Source of the DNA: Paenibacillus paeoniae
GTDB lineage: Bacteria; Bacillota; Bacilli; Paenibacillales; Paenibacillaceae
Length of the DNA stretch: 64,000 bases
Assembly (NCBI RefSeq): GCF_003388735.1
Contig: NZ_QUBQ01000002.1
Location: 806,001-870,000 of the forward strand
Direction of reading: 5' to 3'
This document shows, one piece after another, positions 33,978 through 43,212 of this stretch. Below the pieces are notes generated by a model. The model was not told the DNA's origin. It saw only the letters and a list, made by a program, of their open reading frames with translations, and searched no databases. Positions within the stretch are counted from its first letter, which is position 1. Every line of letters starts with the position of its first letter. A program made the position numbers and the translations under genes.

Positions 33978-35603
33978 TTATTCATTCTCATTAGCAGTCG
34001 AATGTATATATTTATCCCTCTGCATTTCCATCATGTAATGATTCAGTACAATCTCATTTTCTTGTAAGCGGGCATCTCCCCAGTTGCTCCAATGGGGATA
34101 CTTACTCCATTGCCAATTGATATAACAGATTGCTTTAATTTCCTTATGGGCGTCTACCCACTCAAAGAAAGGCTTAAAGAAGGCATTCCAGCTGTGTATA
34201 CCGTTCGTGACTCCGACAAATCTGGGGGTAACCTCCCCGATCATGACCGGGTAACCTCTTTTTCTAGCCTCATTCATATAGCTGATCGTATCTTGCTGGG
34301 TCGTTTTATGAATTTCAAAGATATCCACTCCCCACCAATCGACATATTCATCGCCTGGATAAAAGGACATAAAGTCCTTGTTATTCGCATCCGGTGAATA
34401 GGTCCACACCGTTGCCACTTGGTCCAGCTCCGCTTCCCTAATGGCTTCCGTAATCCGGATGAATGCCTGCTTGTAGGATTCAGGACTATAGCCATTCCAC
34501 TCGCCATTAAATTCATAGCCAATTCGCAGAAATACCGGCCTGTTAAGCGCTTTCAGTTTATTCACCAATACCTCAATGTTAGCATCCACCCTACCCTCTG
34601 CGACCTCTTGTTCATAGGCCTCCTCCGGGTAACCGTCCTTCGTCATGTATAAACCAATCTGTGGAATAACATCGTCGCCATATTGGTTTAAGTCAATCTG
34701 GAGCCACTCGAAGAAGTGCTCCAGATTATCCTTAAGTCCTACGTAATACATACTGATGATCGGCTTAACATCATCCCCCATGGCCATGTTATACTCGGCA
34801 AAGGCTTCCGTGTCTTGACCTGCACCATGCAGCACCTTGTCCCCCACCGGCTCCAATCGCTTTTGTGGTACAGTACCAATGGTATAAGCAAATTCTTCTT
34901 CATAAAGAATACTTCCGGGATTCCCGATGTTCGCTCCAGTTACGATATAGGCTTCATCATTCGGTAGCAAAGCGCTCCAGTTGATCGTTGTAATGTCTTG
35001 TCCATTACGATTGAAAACAAGCTTTTGGCCGTTCAAGCTGAGTTCATACCCCGTGTTGACTTTAGTAAATGTAAACTTCAACTCGTCTCCAACGTTATAC
35101 GAAATCTCAGCATTGCCAATAAAGGTCCAATCCCCTGGTGCAGCATGTGTATGCGGCATAATTTGGAGGGTATGGCTTGCCTGGTTATAGAAGAACAGAA
35201 TAAAGCCTGCCTTCACCGGATCTTGACCGTCCCAGTTGTTGAACAATCTAGGTTGATCAGCAAAAGAAACAACGATCCAGCGATCACTCGCATACTCCAT
35301 AGGAGAATCAATAGAGAACTTCCACTTCAGACCCTTCAGGTCATAGGGATGAACACTCTTAACTCCAACTGCAGAAGGCTCCGCTATGTTTCCAGTATCC
35401 GGCCAACTGAGGCCTCCTTTGCCTGTTACCTGGACCGCGGTATCCCCTGCTTGTTCTACGCTTTGTTCAAAATAAGTTCCGTTCAAAAATCCTCCCTGTT
35501 CAAGCGGAGTAAATCCATTCACACTTTCAGCAGCAGCAAAACTATTCATACTCAGGCCCAAAGACAGTAACAGTATCATCATCAAAGATAGTGAATTTTT
35601 CAT
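33978..35603 (-). CDS. secreted GH26-type glycoside hydrolase with N-terminal accessory domain
   Basis: This 541-residue protein has a signal peptide (about 1-24), the same accessory domain as the gene at 33010 (about 28-243), and a GH26-type TIM barrel (about 250-535). The probable acid/base is Glu364 in RIGYEFNGEWNGY and the probable nucleophile Glu457 in MIGEVTPRF, with WWGVDIFEI between. GH26 contains beta-mannanases and beta-1,3-xylanases; this type of sequence does not tell which. With GH43 and xylAB nearby, a xylan-type substrate is favoured. It is followed 14 bp later by the anchored accessory-domain gene. Confidence 0.82.
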   Translation of the reverse strand: MKNSLSLMMILLLSLGLSMNSFAAAESVNGFTPLEQGGFLNGTYFEQSVEQAGDTAVQVTGKGGLSWPDTGNIAEPSAVGVKSVHPYDLKGLKWKFSIDSPMEYASDRWIVVSFADQPRLFNNWDGQDPVKAGFILFFYNQASHTLQIMPHTHAAPGDWTFIGNAEISYNVGDELKFTFTKVNTGYELSLNGQKLVFNRNGQDITTINWSALLPNDEAYIVTGANIGNPGSILYEEEFAYTIGTVPQKRLEPVGDKVLHGAGQDTEAFAEYNMAMGDDVKPIISMYYVGLKDNLEHFFEWLQIDLNQYGDDVIPQIGLYMTKDGYPEEAYEQEVAEGRVDANIEVLVNKLKALNRPVFLRIGYEFNGEWNGYSPESYKQAFIRITEAIREAELDQVATVWTYSPDANNKDFMSFYPGDEYVDWWGVDIFEIHKTTQQDTISYMNEARKRGYPVMIGEVTPRFVGVTNGIHSWNAFFKPFFEWVDAHKEIKAICYINWQWSKYPHWSNWGDARLQENEIVLNHYMMEMQRDKYIHSTANENE

Positions 35604-35635
35604 AGATCAAAACCCCCGTCCATGATTTTGGATGA

Positions 35636-36619
35636 CTACTTGGATCTGGAATGTATATATTTGTCCTTCTGCATTTCCTTCAAATAATTGGTCAGAACAA
35701 CCTCATTGGTTTGTAAGCGGGCATCTCCCCAGTTGCTCCAGTTCGGATACTTACTCCATTGCCAATTGATATAACAAATGGCTTTAATCCCCTTATGGGC
35801 ATCTACCCATTCAAAGAATGGCTTAAAGAAAGTATCCCAGCTCTTCATGCCATCTGTAACTCCCACAAATCTTGGAGTAACCTCGCCGATCATAACCGGA
35901 TACCCACGTTTTTCAGCCTCATTCATATAGTCGATGGTATCTTGCTGGGTCGTTCTCTGAATTTCAAAGATATCAACGCCCCACCAGTCGACATATTCGT
36001 CACCTGGATAAAAGGACATAAAGTCCTTGTTATTCGCATCTGGCGAATAGTTCCACACCGTTGCTACTTGATCCAGCCCTGCTTCTCTGATCGCCTTCGT
36101 AATTCGGATGAATGCCTGCTTGTAGGATTCCGGCTTGTAGCCATTCCACTCGCCATTAAATTCATAGCCAATTCTTAAGAATACGGGTCTGTTCAGCGCC
36201 TTCAGCTCATTTACCAATATCTCAATGTTATAGTCAACCTTGCCTTCCGCGACTTCGTGATCAAAAGCTTTCTCCGGATGACCATCCATAGTCATATATA
36301 AGCCAATCTGTGGAATAACGTCATCGCCATAATCATACAGATCACTCTGGACACCTTTGAAAAAGTGGTCCAGCTTATCCTTCAGTCCTACGTAATACAT
36401 ACTGAGGATAGGCTTAATATCGTCCCCCATGGCCATGTTGTACTCGGCAAATGCTCCCATGTCCTGACCTGCACCATGAAGCACCTTGTTGCCTGCTGGC
36501 TCCAACCGTTTCAAGTCGCCTGAGGTCTTATAGCTAGTCGGGCTTTTAGAGCTGTCCGAGCATGCAGTGATTACGAGCATAAGGGCAAGTATGATGAGTA
36601 AGCCTGATTGTCTAGTCAT
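35636..36619 (-). CDS. lipoprotein GH26-type glycoside hydrolase
   Basis: The 327-residue protein has lipobox VITAC (Cys20) and then a GH26 barrel closely similar to that of the next gene, but without the accessory domain. The catalytic residues are conserved: Glu154 in RIGYEFNGEWNGY and Glu246 in MIGEVTPRF. It should be tethered to the membrane and act on oligosaccharides near the transporter, while the larger paralogue is secreted. It begins 14 bp after the GH43 stop, with an AGGAGG site. Confidence 0.82.
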   Translation of the reverse strand: MTRQSGLLIILALMLVITACSDSSKSPTSYKTSGDLKRLEPAGNKVLHGAGQDMGAFAEYNMAMGDDIKPILSMYYVGLKDKLDHFFKGVQSDLYDYGDDVIPQIGLYMTMDGHPEKAFDHEVAEGKVDYNIEILVNELKALNRPVFLRIGYEFNGEWNGYKPESYKQAFIRITKAIREAGLDQVATVWNYSPDANNKDFMSFYPGDEYVDWWGVDIFEIQRTTQQDTIDYMNEAEKRGYPVMIGEVTPRFVGVTDGMKSWDTFFKPFFEWVDAHKGIKAICYINWQWSKYPNWSNWGDARLQTNEVVLTNYLKEMQKDKYIHSRSK

Positions 36620-36633
36620 TTCATTCCTCCTCC

Positions 36634-38211
36634 TTAATCACCGCTATACTTGAAGTATTCAAAGTCAGCATACATCGTTTGATTGTTCAGATCCTGACAG
36701 CACATTCCGACGAATGCTCCTGTAAAACCCAATGGATTCGCATACTCATCCGAAAGAATGGTAGTGTCGAACTGCTCCCCTACCTTATTCCAATTCGTTG
36801 CATCGGTCGAATAGTAGAACTGACCGGATTCATAATTGACTTCAAGTCGGAGATAAATATCGGAATTGAAATGAACGGAATGCTCCGGGGTTAATACACG
36901 ATAATTCCCATTGTCCATCGACATGACATGGAGTACCTTGCTAGAAGCCCCTTCATCATAGGATGCATACAGGTAGTAAAGATTATCTTCGTTATATCGA
37001 TAGATGAGTCCAGCCATGTGTTGAAAGCTTGTCGGGTGGAAATCAAGCTTGGTCTCGGCCTGGAATACGAAAGTGTCCTGTCTTCTGCAGACCATGCTTT
37101 GCGTATGCATCGAAACAACGGATTCCCTGCCATGCAATCGCAAATACCCTGGTCTCTCCGTTGTATTCATAATCTCAGCACCAAGCGGGATTCTTAAGGT
37201 TTGGAAATCTCTCAAATAATCATCATTGTGAAATGGGTAGAGCGTCTCCGGATTCCGGGGTAACGGTTGCGCGTCGATATCGATTTCGATTTCATCACTT
37301 GGGAACAGAGTTCCATTAGCCAGGTATGGCCAACCCTCTCTCCATACAACCTCCTGAAGGCTCGTTTCACGTCCCAGTACACATCGTAAATTGGCATTAA
37401 CAGGTCTACCGCATAAATGCGCAAAATACCATTTACCGTCTTTTCCTTGACACAGACTGCCATGTCCTGCTTTTTGGATCTTGCCCGAATATCCTTTGGA
37501 AGTAATCAGATGCGTGTTGGGATGCATCTCATAAGGGCCTGTAAGATTCTTACTTCTTGCAACCGTTTCTGCATGATCATAGGAGGTTCCCCCCTCGGCA
37601 GTAAACAGATAATAATAATCCCCCACTTTGTAAATATGAGGGCCTTCCACCAAGCTCAGCTCAGAACCTTTAAATATTTTATGAACAGGCCCTACTAGCT
37701 GCTGCTCTCTTTCGCAGTACTCTTGCAATAGAATACCCGAGAATTGATCCCCGCCTGCATATCTATAATCCCATTCCATATTCAAAAACCATTTTCTTCC
37801 GTCCTCATCATGAAAAAGCGAAGGGTCAAATCCACTGCTGTTCAAGTAAACCGGATCGCTCCACGGCCCCTCCACACTCTCAGAGGTAACAAGATAATTA
37901 TGCGTATCCTTAAACGGATGGCTGCCCCATGCCTTTACATCCGTATAGATCAAATAAAATTTTCCATCGGCATACGATAAGCATGGCGCCCAAATGCCTC
38001 CTGATGCCGGATTTCCCCTCATATCCAAATGAGCCGGTCTATTTAACGGTCTGGCAACGACTTCCCAATTCACTAAATCTGTGGATGCATGAATCTGTAC
38101 ACCAGGAAACCACTCAAACGTAGAGGTCGCAATATAGTACGTATCTCCAACTAGCAAGAAAGAGGGGTCTGGATTAAAGCCTCGTAAGATTGGGTTAGTT
38201 ATTTTAAGCAT
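36634..38211 (-). CDS. GH43 beta-xylosidase / arabinofuranosidase
   Basis: The 525-residue protein has the five-bladed propeller pattern of GH43. The catalytic base is in the opening GFNPDPSFLLVGDTYYIATSTFEW, with PSLFHDEDGRKWFLNMEWD following and the acid Glu in SLVEGPHIYK. A C-terminal beta-sandwich (about 330-520) completes the two-domain form typical of GH43 beta-xylosidases. It has no signal peptide, so it would cleave imported xylo-oligosaccharides in the cytoplasm. It starts 5 bp after the permease gene upstream. Confidence 0.87.
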   Translation of the reverse strand: MLKITNPILRGFNPDPSFLLVGDTYYIATSTFEWFPGVQIHASTDLVNWEVVARPLNRPAHLDMRGNPASGGIWAPCLSYADGKFYLIYTDVKAWGSHPFKDTHNYLVTSESVEGPWSDPVYLNSSGFDPSLFHDEDGRKWFLNMEWDYRYAGGDQFSGILLQEYCEREQQLVGPVHKIFKGSELSLVEGPHIYKVGDYYYLFTAEGGTSYDHAETVARSKNLTGPYEMHPNTHLITSKGYSGKIQKAGHGSLCQGKDGKWYFAHLCGRPVNANLRCVLGRETSLQEVVWREGWPYLANGTLFPSDEIEIDIDAQPLPRNPETLYPFHNDDYLRDFQTLRIPLGAEIMNTTERPGYLRLHGRESVVSMHTQSMVCRRQDTFVFQAETKLDFHPTSFQHMAGLIYRYNEDNLYYLYASYDEGASSKVLHVMSMDNGNYRVLTPEHSVHFNSDIYLRLEVNYESGQFYYSTDATNWNKVGEQFDTTILSDEYANPLGFTGAFVGMCCQDLNNQTMYADFEYFKYSGD

Positions 38212-38216
38212 GTTGT

Positions 38217-39050
38217 CTACTCCTTCACTCCACCTAAAGCAACACCGGATATAATATATTTAGACAAGCTGAAGTATACGATTAGCAGAGGCAATACCGT
38301 CAGCATAATTCCAAGATACATGCTTCCCAGTTCCGTTCGATAGATGTCTGTTTTTAATAGTTGAACCATCATCGGCAAGGTATATTTTTCTTGCGAGTTA
38401 ATCAGGATCAAAGGCATAAGATAGTTATTCCAAGAACCGACAACGCTAAAGATAGCGATTGTAGCAAGCGCCGGCTTCATTAAAGGGAGATTGATTCGAT
38501 GGAAGATCGCCAATTCCGATGCGCCATCCATTCTTGCCGCTTGAATGATCTCCGGTTGTAAGGTAGCATCCAGATACTGCTTGAAAAAGAATACAGCTGT
38601 TGCTGTAGAGATAGCAGGTACAATGAGCGGAATAAAGCTGTCCGTCAAATTCAATCTGAGCATAAACTGGTAGAAACCGATCATCCCCAGCTGTCCGGGG
38701 ATCATGATAATACCAAGAACAACCGCGAACAAAAAACGATTTCCTTTGAAACGATAGGTGACAAATCCATATGCAGTCATCGCTGAGAAATAAATCGTTA
38801 ACAATGCACTAGAGAAAGCAATAAATGCGCTGTTTAAAAAACCAGTGATGACATTAAACCCTTTACCGACCAGCACATCCCAATTGGTTAATAGATAGTG
38901 GCTGGGGATTAAAGAAAAAGATTGCTGAATTTGCTCCGTTGATCGGGTAGCGTTAACAATCATGATCCAGAATGGCATTAGGCTTGCGGCGCAAAGTACC
39001 AAACACAACAGATAAATGAACAGGCTTCGTGCGGTCAGGTTATTGTTCAT
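38217..39050 (-). CDS. carbohydrate ABC transporter permease (MalG type)
   Basis: The 277-residue protein has six membrane helices and the EAA-type loop AARMDGASELAIFHRINLPLMKPALATI near residues 180-207. It is the second inner-membrane subunit of the importer whose other parts are encoded just upstream, and its start overlaps the upstream permease by 4 bp. No ATPase gene is present, which is usual for this class; a shared MsmX-like ATPase elsewhere is expected. Confidence 0.9.
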   Translation of the reverse strand: MNNNLTARSLFIYLLCLVLCAASLMPFWIMIVNATRSTEQIQQSFSLIPSHYLLTNWDVLVGKGFNVITGFLNSAFIAFSSALLTIYFSAMTAYGFVTYRFKGNRFLFAVVLGIIMIPGQLGMIGFYQFMLRLNLTDSFIPLIVPAISTATAVFFFKQYLDATLQPEIIQAARMDGASELAIFHRINLPLMKPALATIAIFSVVGSWNNYLMPLILINSQEKYTLPMMVQLLKTDIYRTELGSMYLGIMLTVLPLLIVYFSLSKYIISGVALGGVKE

Positions 39051-39967
39051 TTGACGCCCTTCCTTTTTCTCTCGGGTTCCATGTGAAAGAACTTAAATAT
39101 AATGGCACTTAACAGAATTACAACAAGGAATAGAACAACAGAGGCAGCAGAAGCAATGTAATAGTTGTTAGCGCCTGTAAAGGCTTGTTTGTAAATAAAC
39201 ATAGCTATGGTCTCTGTGCTGTAGTCCGGAGCTCCTCCCAGCAATAGGAACGGGATATCAAACATTTGTGTTCCCCCGATTAACGAAGTAATCAAGTTGT
39301 ACAATAAGATCGGTTTGATTAACGGCAATGTTATTTTGAAGAAGATTTTTGTATTTGACGCACCGTCAACCATTGCCGACTCATAGAGAGAAGGACTAAT
39401 GCCAAGCATCGCAGCAATCAGAATCAACATATTGCTTCCATACCACATCCAAAATTGAATGAAGGCTACAATGGAGCGAGACGCCAGCTTATCTCTAAAG
39501 AAGTTATAAGGCTCCTCCAAAATGCCGAAGTTCACAAGCAATTGATTGATTGGCCCGGTAGGATGATTAAACAATACATAGAACAGTACAGACACTGATG
39601 CGGCGGTAATGATATTGGGCAGGTAGAAAAGCACTTTGAATATTCCCTGTCCTCTAAGCTTCAGTCGAGGATTCGTAAACATCGCCGCCAAAATAATCGC
39701 TAATGTAATTTGAGGAACAAAGTTCATAATCCAGATAATGAAGGTGTTATAGAATGACTTCATAAACAATGGATTATGAAATAAATCCACGAAGTTTTTG
39801 AATCCAACGTAATTGTAATCCCTGTTCCAGCCCTTTAAATCCGTAAAGCTCAAATTAAACGTGTAGACCATTGAATATAATCCAAATACAAGAAACACGA
39901 TAAAGAAAGGAGCGATGAAGAAATAGCCGTAACGATCATAATTAAGCTTTGAACTGCGCGACTTCAT
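39047..39967 (-). CDS. carbohydrate ABC transporter permease (MalF/LacF type)
   Basis: The 306-residue protein has six membrane helices and the loop YESAMVDGASNTKIFFKITLPLIKPILL (about 205-232), the contact point for the ATPase. It opens with FIAPFFIVFLVFGLYSMVYTFNLSF, typical of the MalF-like subunit of sugar importers. It lies between the substrate-binding protein and the MalG-type subunit in one operon. Confidence 0.9.
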   Translation of the reverse strand: MKSRSSKLNYDRYGYFFIAPFFIVFLVFGLYSMVYTFNLSFTDLKGWNRDYNYVGFKNFVDLFHNPLFMKSFYNTFIIWIMNFVPQITLAIILAAMFTNPRLKLRGQGIFKVLFYLPNIITAASVSVLFYVLFNHPTGPINQLLVNFGILEEPYNFFRDKLASRSIVAFIQFWMWYGSNMLILIAAMLGISPSLYESAMVDGASNTKIFFKITLPLIKPILLYNLITSLIGGTQMFDIPFLLLGGAPDYSTETIAMFIYKQAFTGANNYYIASAASVVLFLVVILLSAIIFKFFHMEPERKRKGVK

Positions 39968-39986
39968 GAACTTTTACCTCCTAACG

Positions 39987-41282
39987 CTACTCCACCTGAT
40001 AATCTGGAAATGCGTTTTTGACCGCTAATTTGAAATCTTCAATCGCTTGTTCTTTCTGTTTTTCGCCCAGTGCATAAGCAATTACCTGTTCAGATAATAG
40101 CCCGCCTATCGTTCCATCATCACCGCTAACAATCGATGCATCAATATCGCCTGCATGGCTCGCGAAGAGCTCATAGTGATTTTGTCCGCCAAGGAAGTCC
40201 TCTTTGAAGTCACCCTTGATTTGTTCTACTACCTTCTTATTGGACAGGAAATCCCCGGTGTCTTTTGCCCAGCTTTTTAAGAAACCCTCATTGCTAGTAA
40301 TGTATTCTACCAGTGCCTTTGCTTCTTCTTTCATATTGGACTTATCATACACACTGAGCCATGTTCCACCGCTAAAATAAGGTGCGGGCCCTTGGGTTAC
40401 TGCCCAATCATTTTCAGATGTTGTCGAGCCATCAGCCTTCTTGGCATTTGGTTTCAACACATAGCTAAGTCCCCAAGTCGGAAGGAAATATCCGAAAGCC
40501 GAATCACCGGACATGTCTGCAAACCATCCTTCAGACCACTCGACTGTTTCGTTTGTTAATTTTTTCTCTTGCAACGCTTTGGTTGTCTCCATGAGTTCAT
40601 CGATTTTCGGATCAATAACCAGCTTGTTATCAACGATCCAAGGGCTAGTTCTGGCTGCATAGAACACTTTGTACAGATCAGAGAAGGAGGAGACAATTTT
40701 CACTTTCCCGTTGGATTGAATATTTAATTGTTCGCCAGTAGCAATAAAAGTACTGAAATCCTTCACATACTGTTGAACCCCTGCCGGATCGGAAGTCCCC
40801 AAGTATTGTTCAGCCAAGCTCCTTCTGTAATAGAATGCTCCCGGAGTAGCCTGGAAGGTAGCACCTCGAAGAACACCGTCCTTGCCCCTCATCATGTCCA
40901 CTACATAAGGATATTGCTCTTCAACAAGCTCACCTTCAAGATTCAAACCGTCGGCCGACAAGCTTGCGAGGTGACCGGAGTTTATATATTTCTTTGCGTA
41001 AGCGCCTTCAAGCGCAAACACATCAGGAGCACCTTTTCCTGTACTGAACACAGGATCAAGCTTCGTCTGGTATTGCTCGTTCGGAATAACTCGAACAACA
41101 ATGTCATAAGGAAGGTCCGGATGATCCTTCTTATAGTAGTTGTTTACAATCTTTTCGATCTCGTCTGTAAATGTCCAGACAACCAGTTCTTTTTTCTCGT
41201 TCTTTTTGCCGCAGCCTGCAAAAATGGATACTGACATGATCAAAGCTAGAATAAGAAGACTCATTTTTTTGGTTCTTTTCAT
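39987..41282 (-). CDS. extracellular sugar-binding lipoprotein (family 1 SBP)
   Basis: From the ATG at 41282 (GCGGGGGTC upstream) the protein has about 431 residues. Its lipobox is IFAGC (Cys24), followed by the family 1 solute-binding fold (LVVWTFTDEIEKIVNNYYK, APDVFALEGAYAKKYI, WAVTQGPAPYFSGGTWLSV). A TTG six codons upstream is possible but unlikely. It is the first gene of the glycan operon and directly follows a perfect palindrome that matches the one before the LacI gene. It should deliver oligosaccharides to the two permeases. Confidence 0.9.
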   Translation of the reverse strand: MKRTKKMSLLILALIMSVSIFAGCGKKNEKKELVVWTFTDEIEKIVNNYYKKDHPDLPYDIVVRVIPNEQYQTKLDPVFSTGKGAPDVFALEGAYAKKYINSGHLASLSADGLNLEGELVEEQYPYVVDMMRGKDGVLRGATFQATPGAFYYRRSLAEQYLGTSDPAGVQQYVKDFSTFIATGEQLNIQSNGKVKIVSSFSDLYKVFYAARTSPWIVDNKLVIDPKIDELMETTKALQEKKLTNETVEWSEGWFADMSGDSAFGYFLPTWGLSYVLKPNAKKADGSTTSENDWAVTQGPAPYFSGGTWLSVYDKSNMKEEAKALVEYITSNEGFLKSWAKDTGDFLSNKKVVEQIKGDFKEDFLGGQNHYELFASHAGDIDASIVSGDDGTIGGLLSEQVIAYALGEKQKEQAIEDFKLAVKNAFPDYQVE

Positions 41283-41313
41283 ATACAATGACCCCCGCAA
41301 CGAATAGTTTTTG

Positions 41314-41337
41314 AAAATCGAAATCGATTTCGATTTT
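41314..41337. promoter_or_regulatory. operator of the glycan operon (LacI-type palindrome)
   Basis: AAAATCGAAATCGATTTCGATTTT is a perfect 24-bp palindrome, 32 bp before the sugar-binding protein start. Its core TCGAAATCGATTTCGA recurs exactly before the LacI-family gene. Confidence 0.8.
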
Positions 41338-41351
41338 GAATATAAAGCAAT

Positions 41352-42359
41352 TTACTCTTTATTTTTGCAACTATCCCCTATGATGATACTAGGAAGCATG
41401 ACTAATGTTTCCCTTTCCTCGTCCTTTTGCTCAATCAAACGAACCAGCTTCTCTGCCGCCAACGCACCCATTTTCTCAGCGTCTTGTTTGACTGTTGTAA
41501 CCCTCGGTCTTAATAATTGAGAAATTTGTATGCCATCATAACCAACGATTGAAATATCTTCTGGAATACTCAAACCGCTATCAATGGATGCGTTAATAGC
41601 TCCTAATGCTGTGAAGTCATCACATACCATGACCGCTGTCGGTCTTTCATCACGCTGCAACAGTTCCTTCATTACACTGTAGCCTGTTTTTACAGAATAA
41701 TATTTGGCTTCGATTAGTTGCTCATCATTGAAGCTCTCTCCTCTTTTTTCTGCTGCTTTCTTTAAGGCTTTAATTCTATCCAATGTAATGTAGGTCAACT
41801 CACCATGCAAGTAAACGATATCCCGATGCCCCAAATCATAAAGATGGTCATAAAGCAAAGTCATTCCTGCCATACTGTCTGTGGTTACACAACTCACCCT
41901 CTCGTCGGAGTAATCAATCGCTATGATCGGCAAGTCGCTATCCAATAACTCATTAATCTCATCACTATAAAAATCAGTACAAGCAATGACCAGCCCATCT
42001 ACTTGTCTGTATTTGCAGTGACCTAGATAAGATAGCCTTGTATCACCTATTTTGTTTGAAATAAACGTGACATCGTAGCCATGAGATTCAGCCACTTTTT
42101 TGAAGCTCTCCAAAATCTCCGCAAACAGCGGATGCGTTATCCCAATATTCTCGCCATCTTGAAATAAAACACCAATGTTCCATGCTTTTCTTTTGATTAA
42201 TGCTTTGGCTTGAGAGTTAGGGTAATAGCCCATCTCATCTGCCGTTTGTTTGATAAGCCTTCTTGTCTTCTCTTTAACATCCGAATATCCATTTAGCGCC
42301 TTAGACACTGTTGTCGGAGAAAATCCGCATGCTTTAGCAATATCATAAATCGTTACCAC
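41352..42359 (-). CDS. LacI-family repressor of the glycan operon
   Basis: The 335-residue protein has an N-terminal LacI helix-turn-helix and hinge (about 1-55: TIYDIAKACGFSPTTVSKALNGYSDVKEKTRRLI) and a sugar-binding periplasmic-type core (NIGVLFQDGENIG, PTAVMVCDDFTALGA, SIVGYDGIQIS). It lies immediately upstream of the transporter operon in the same direction. Matching palindromes precede both it and that operon, so it probably represses both and responds to a sugar released from the glycan. Confidence 0.9.
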   Translation of the reverse strand: MVTIYDIAKACGFSPTTVSKALNGYSDVKEKTRRLIKQTADEMGYYPNSQAKALIKRKAWNIGVLFQDGENIGITHPLFAEILESFKKVAESHGYDVTFISNKIGDTRLSYLGHCKYRQVDGLVIACTDFYSDEINELLDSDLPIIAIDYSDERVSCVTTDSMAGMTLLYDHLYDLGHRDIVYLHGELTYITLDRIKALKKAAEKRGESFNDEQLIEAKYYSVKTGYSVMKELLQRDERPTAVMVCDDFTALGAINASIDSGLSIPEDISIVGYDGIQISQLLRPRVTTVKQDAEKMGALAAEKLVRLIEQKDEERETLVMLPSIIIGDSCKNKE

Positions 42360-42380
42360 ACGAATTCCCCCAGAAGTAAA

Positions 42381-42396
42381 TCGAAATCGATTTCGA
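42381..42396. promoter_or_regulatory. operator upstream of the LacI-family gene
   Basis: TCGAAATCGATTTCGA, a perfect 16-bp palindrome identical to the core of the element at 41314-41337, lies 22 bp before the repressor start. Autoregulation is likely. Confidence 0.8.
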
Positions 42397-42525
42397 AATA
42401 ATATTTAGTAAAAAAATCAGCAATTATTCTTTACTGACAACCTAAATTAACCTGTTTATCGAAGTATATGACGGATACATTCATTTGTAAACCCTTTCTT
42501 TTTAATTTTTTAACTTTAGGCAATA

Positions 42526-42561
42526 AACATCGCCAAGTTACCCCCGCAACTTGGCGATGTT
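42526..42561 (-). terminator. terminator of the acetyltransferase gene
   Basis: Perfect 14-nt arms AACATCGCCAAGTT/AACTTGGCGATGTT, followed on the reverse strand by TATTG. It lies 36 bp past the acetyltransferase stop. The T-tract is short. Confidence 0.6.
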
Positions 42562-42597
42562 CTCCAATTCAATATATGTTCCTGCCTGTGTTCTAGC

Positions 42598-43095
42598 TCA
42601 TCCTCTAGATGCTGAAAAAAAGACTTGAATCGGGCCTTCCCAGCCATCTTCTGTTGCTTCATTGTAATTGCCATGTGTATACCTATCAATAGTCTTTCTC
42701 CAGAAAGCTTGTGCGGGTATATTCGTTTCCATTTGGGCCACTTTCCAGGAGCCAGGAAATTGATCAAACAATTGATGGGCAGCCGTCTGCCCGACTTTCA
42801 ACCTTCTGTATTTCTTCAACACAAAAAACTCTGCCATGGAATATACGACGTTATTCTCTTCGGCGGCTCCCATATTTCTAATAAGCGCAAAACCCGCTAG
42901 TTTCCCGTCTACCTTAATGAAGAATGGATACCTGCCGTCCTCCGTCCAATAATGATCTAAGAACATGTAACCATATAAACCATTTGAATTTATATCGTCA
43001 TCAGAATCAAACTCACTGAAATCATATTTATAGAGTTCAAGCAAATTTTGCAAAACACTTTTTTGTTCGTAACCCACTTCTTCAATTGAGATCAT
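42598..43095 (-). CDS. GNAT-family N-acetyltransferase
   Basis: About 165 residues from the ATG at 43095, chosen because AAAGGGG lies at good spacing; the frame extends 18 codons upstream without a site. The GNAT fold shows as MAEFFVLKKYRRLKVGQTAAHQLFDQFPGSWKV, where RRLKVGQTA matches the acetyl-CoA loop Q/RxxGxG/A, plus NIPAQAFWRKTI. The acceptor is unknown. Single gene between the LacI repressor and the siderophore permeases. Confidence 0.8.
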   Translation of the reverse strand: MISIEEVGYEQKSVLQNLLELYKYDFSEFDSDDDINSNGLYGYMFLDHYWTEDGRYPFFIKVDGKLAGFALIRNMGAAEENNVVYSMAEFFVLKKYRRLKVGQTAAHQLFDQFPGSWKVAQMETNIPAQAFWRKTIDRYTHGNYNEATEDGWEGPIQVFFSASRG

Positions 43096-43212
43096 GTTGG
43101 TTCCCCTTTCTAAGCAACCTGCCTTGGAACTGAATCGACATGACTCCATTTTACTTAATAAAACCTATATCGTATTTATACTTTTTCACTATAATTAATT
43201 TTTCCATATCCC

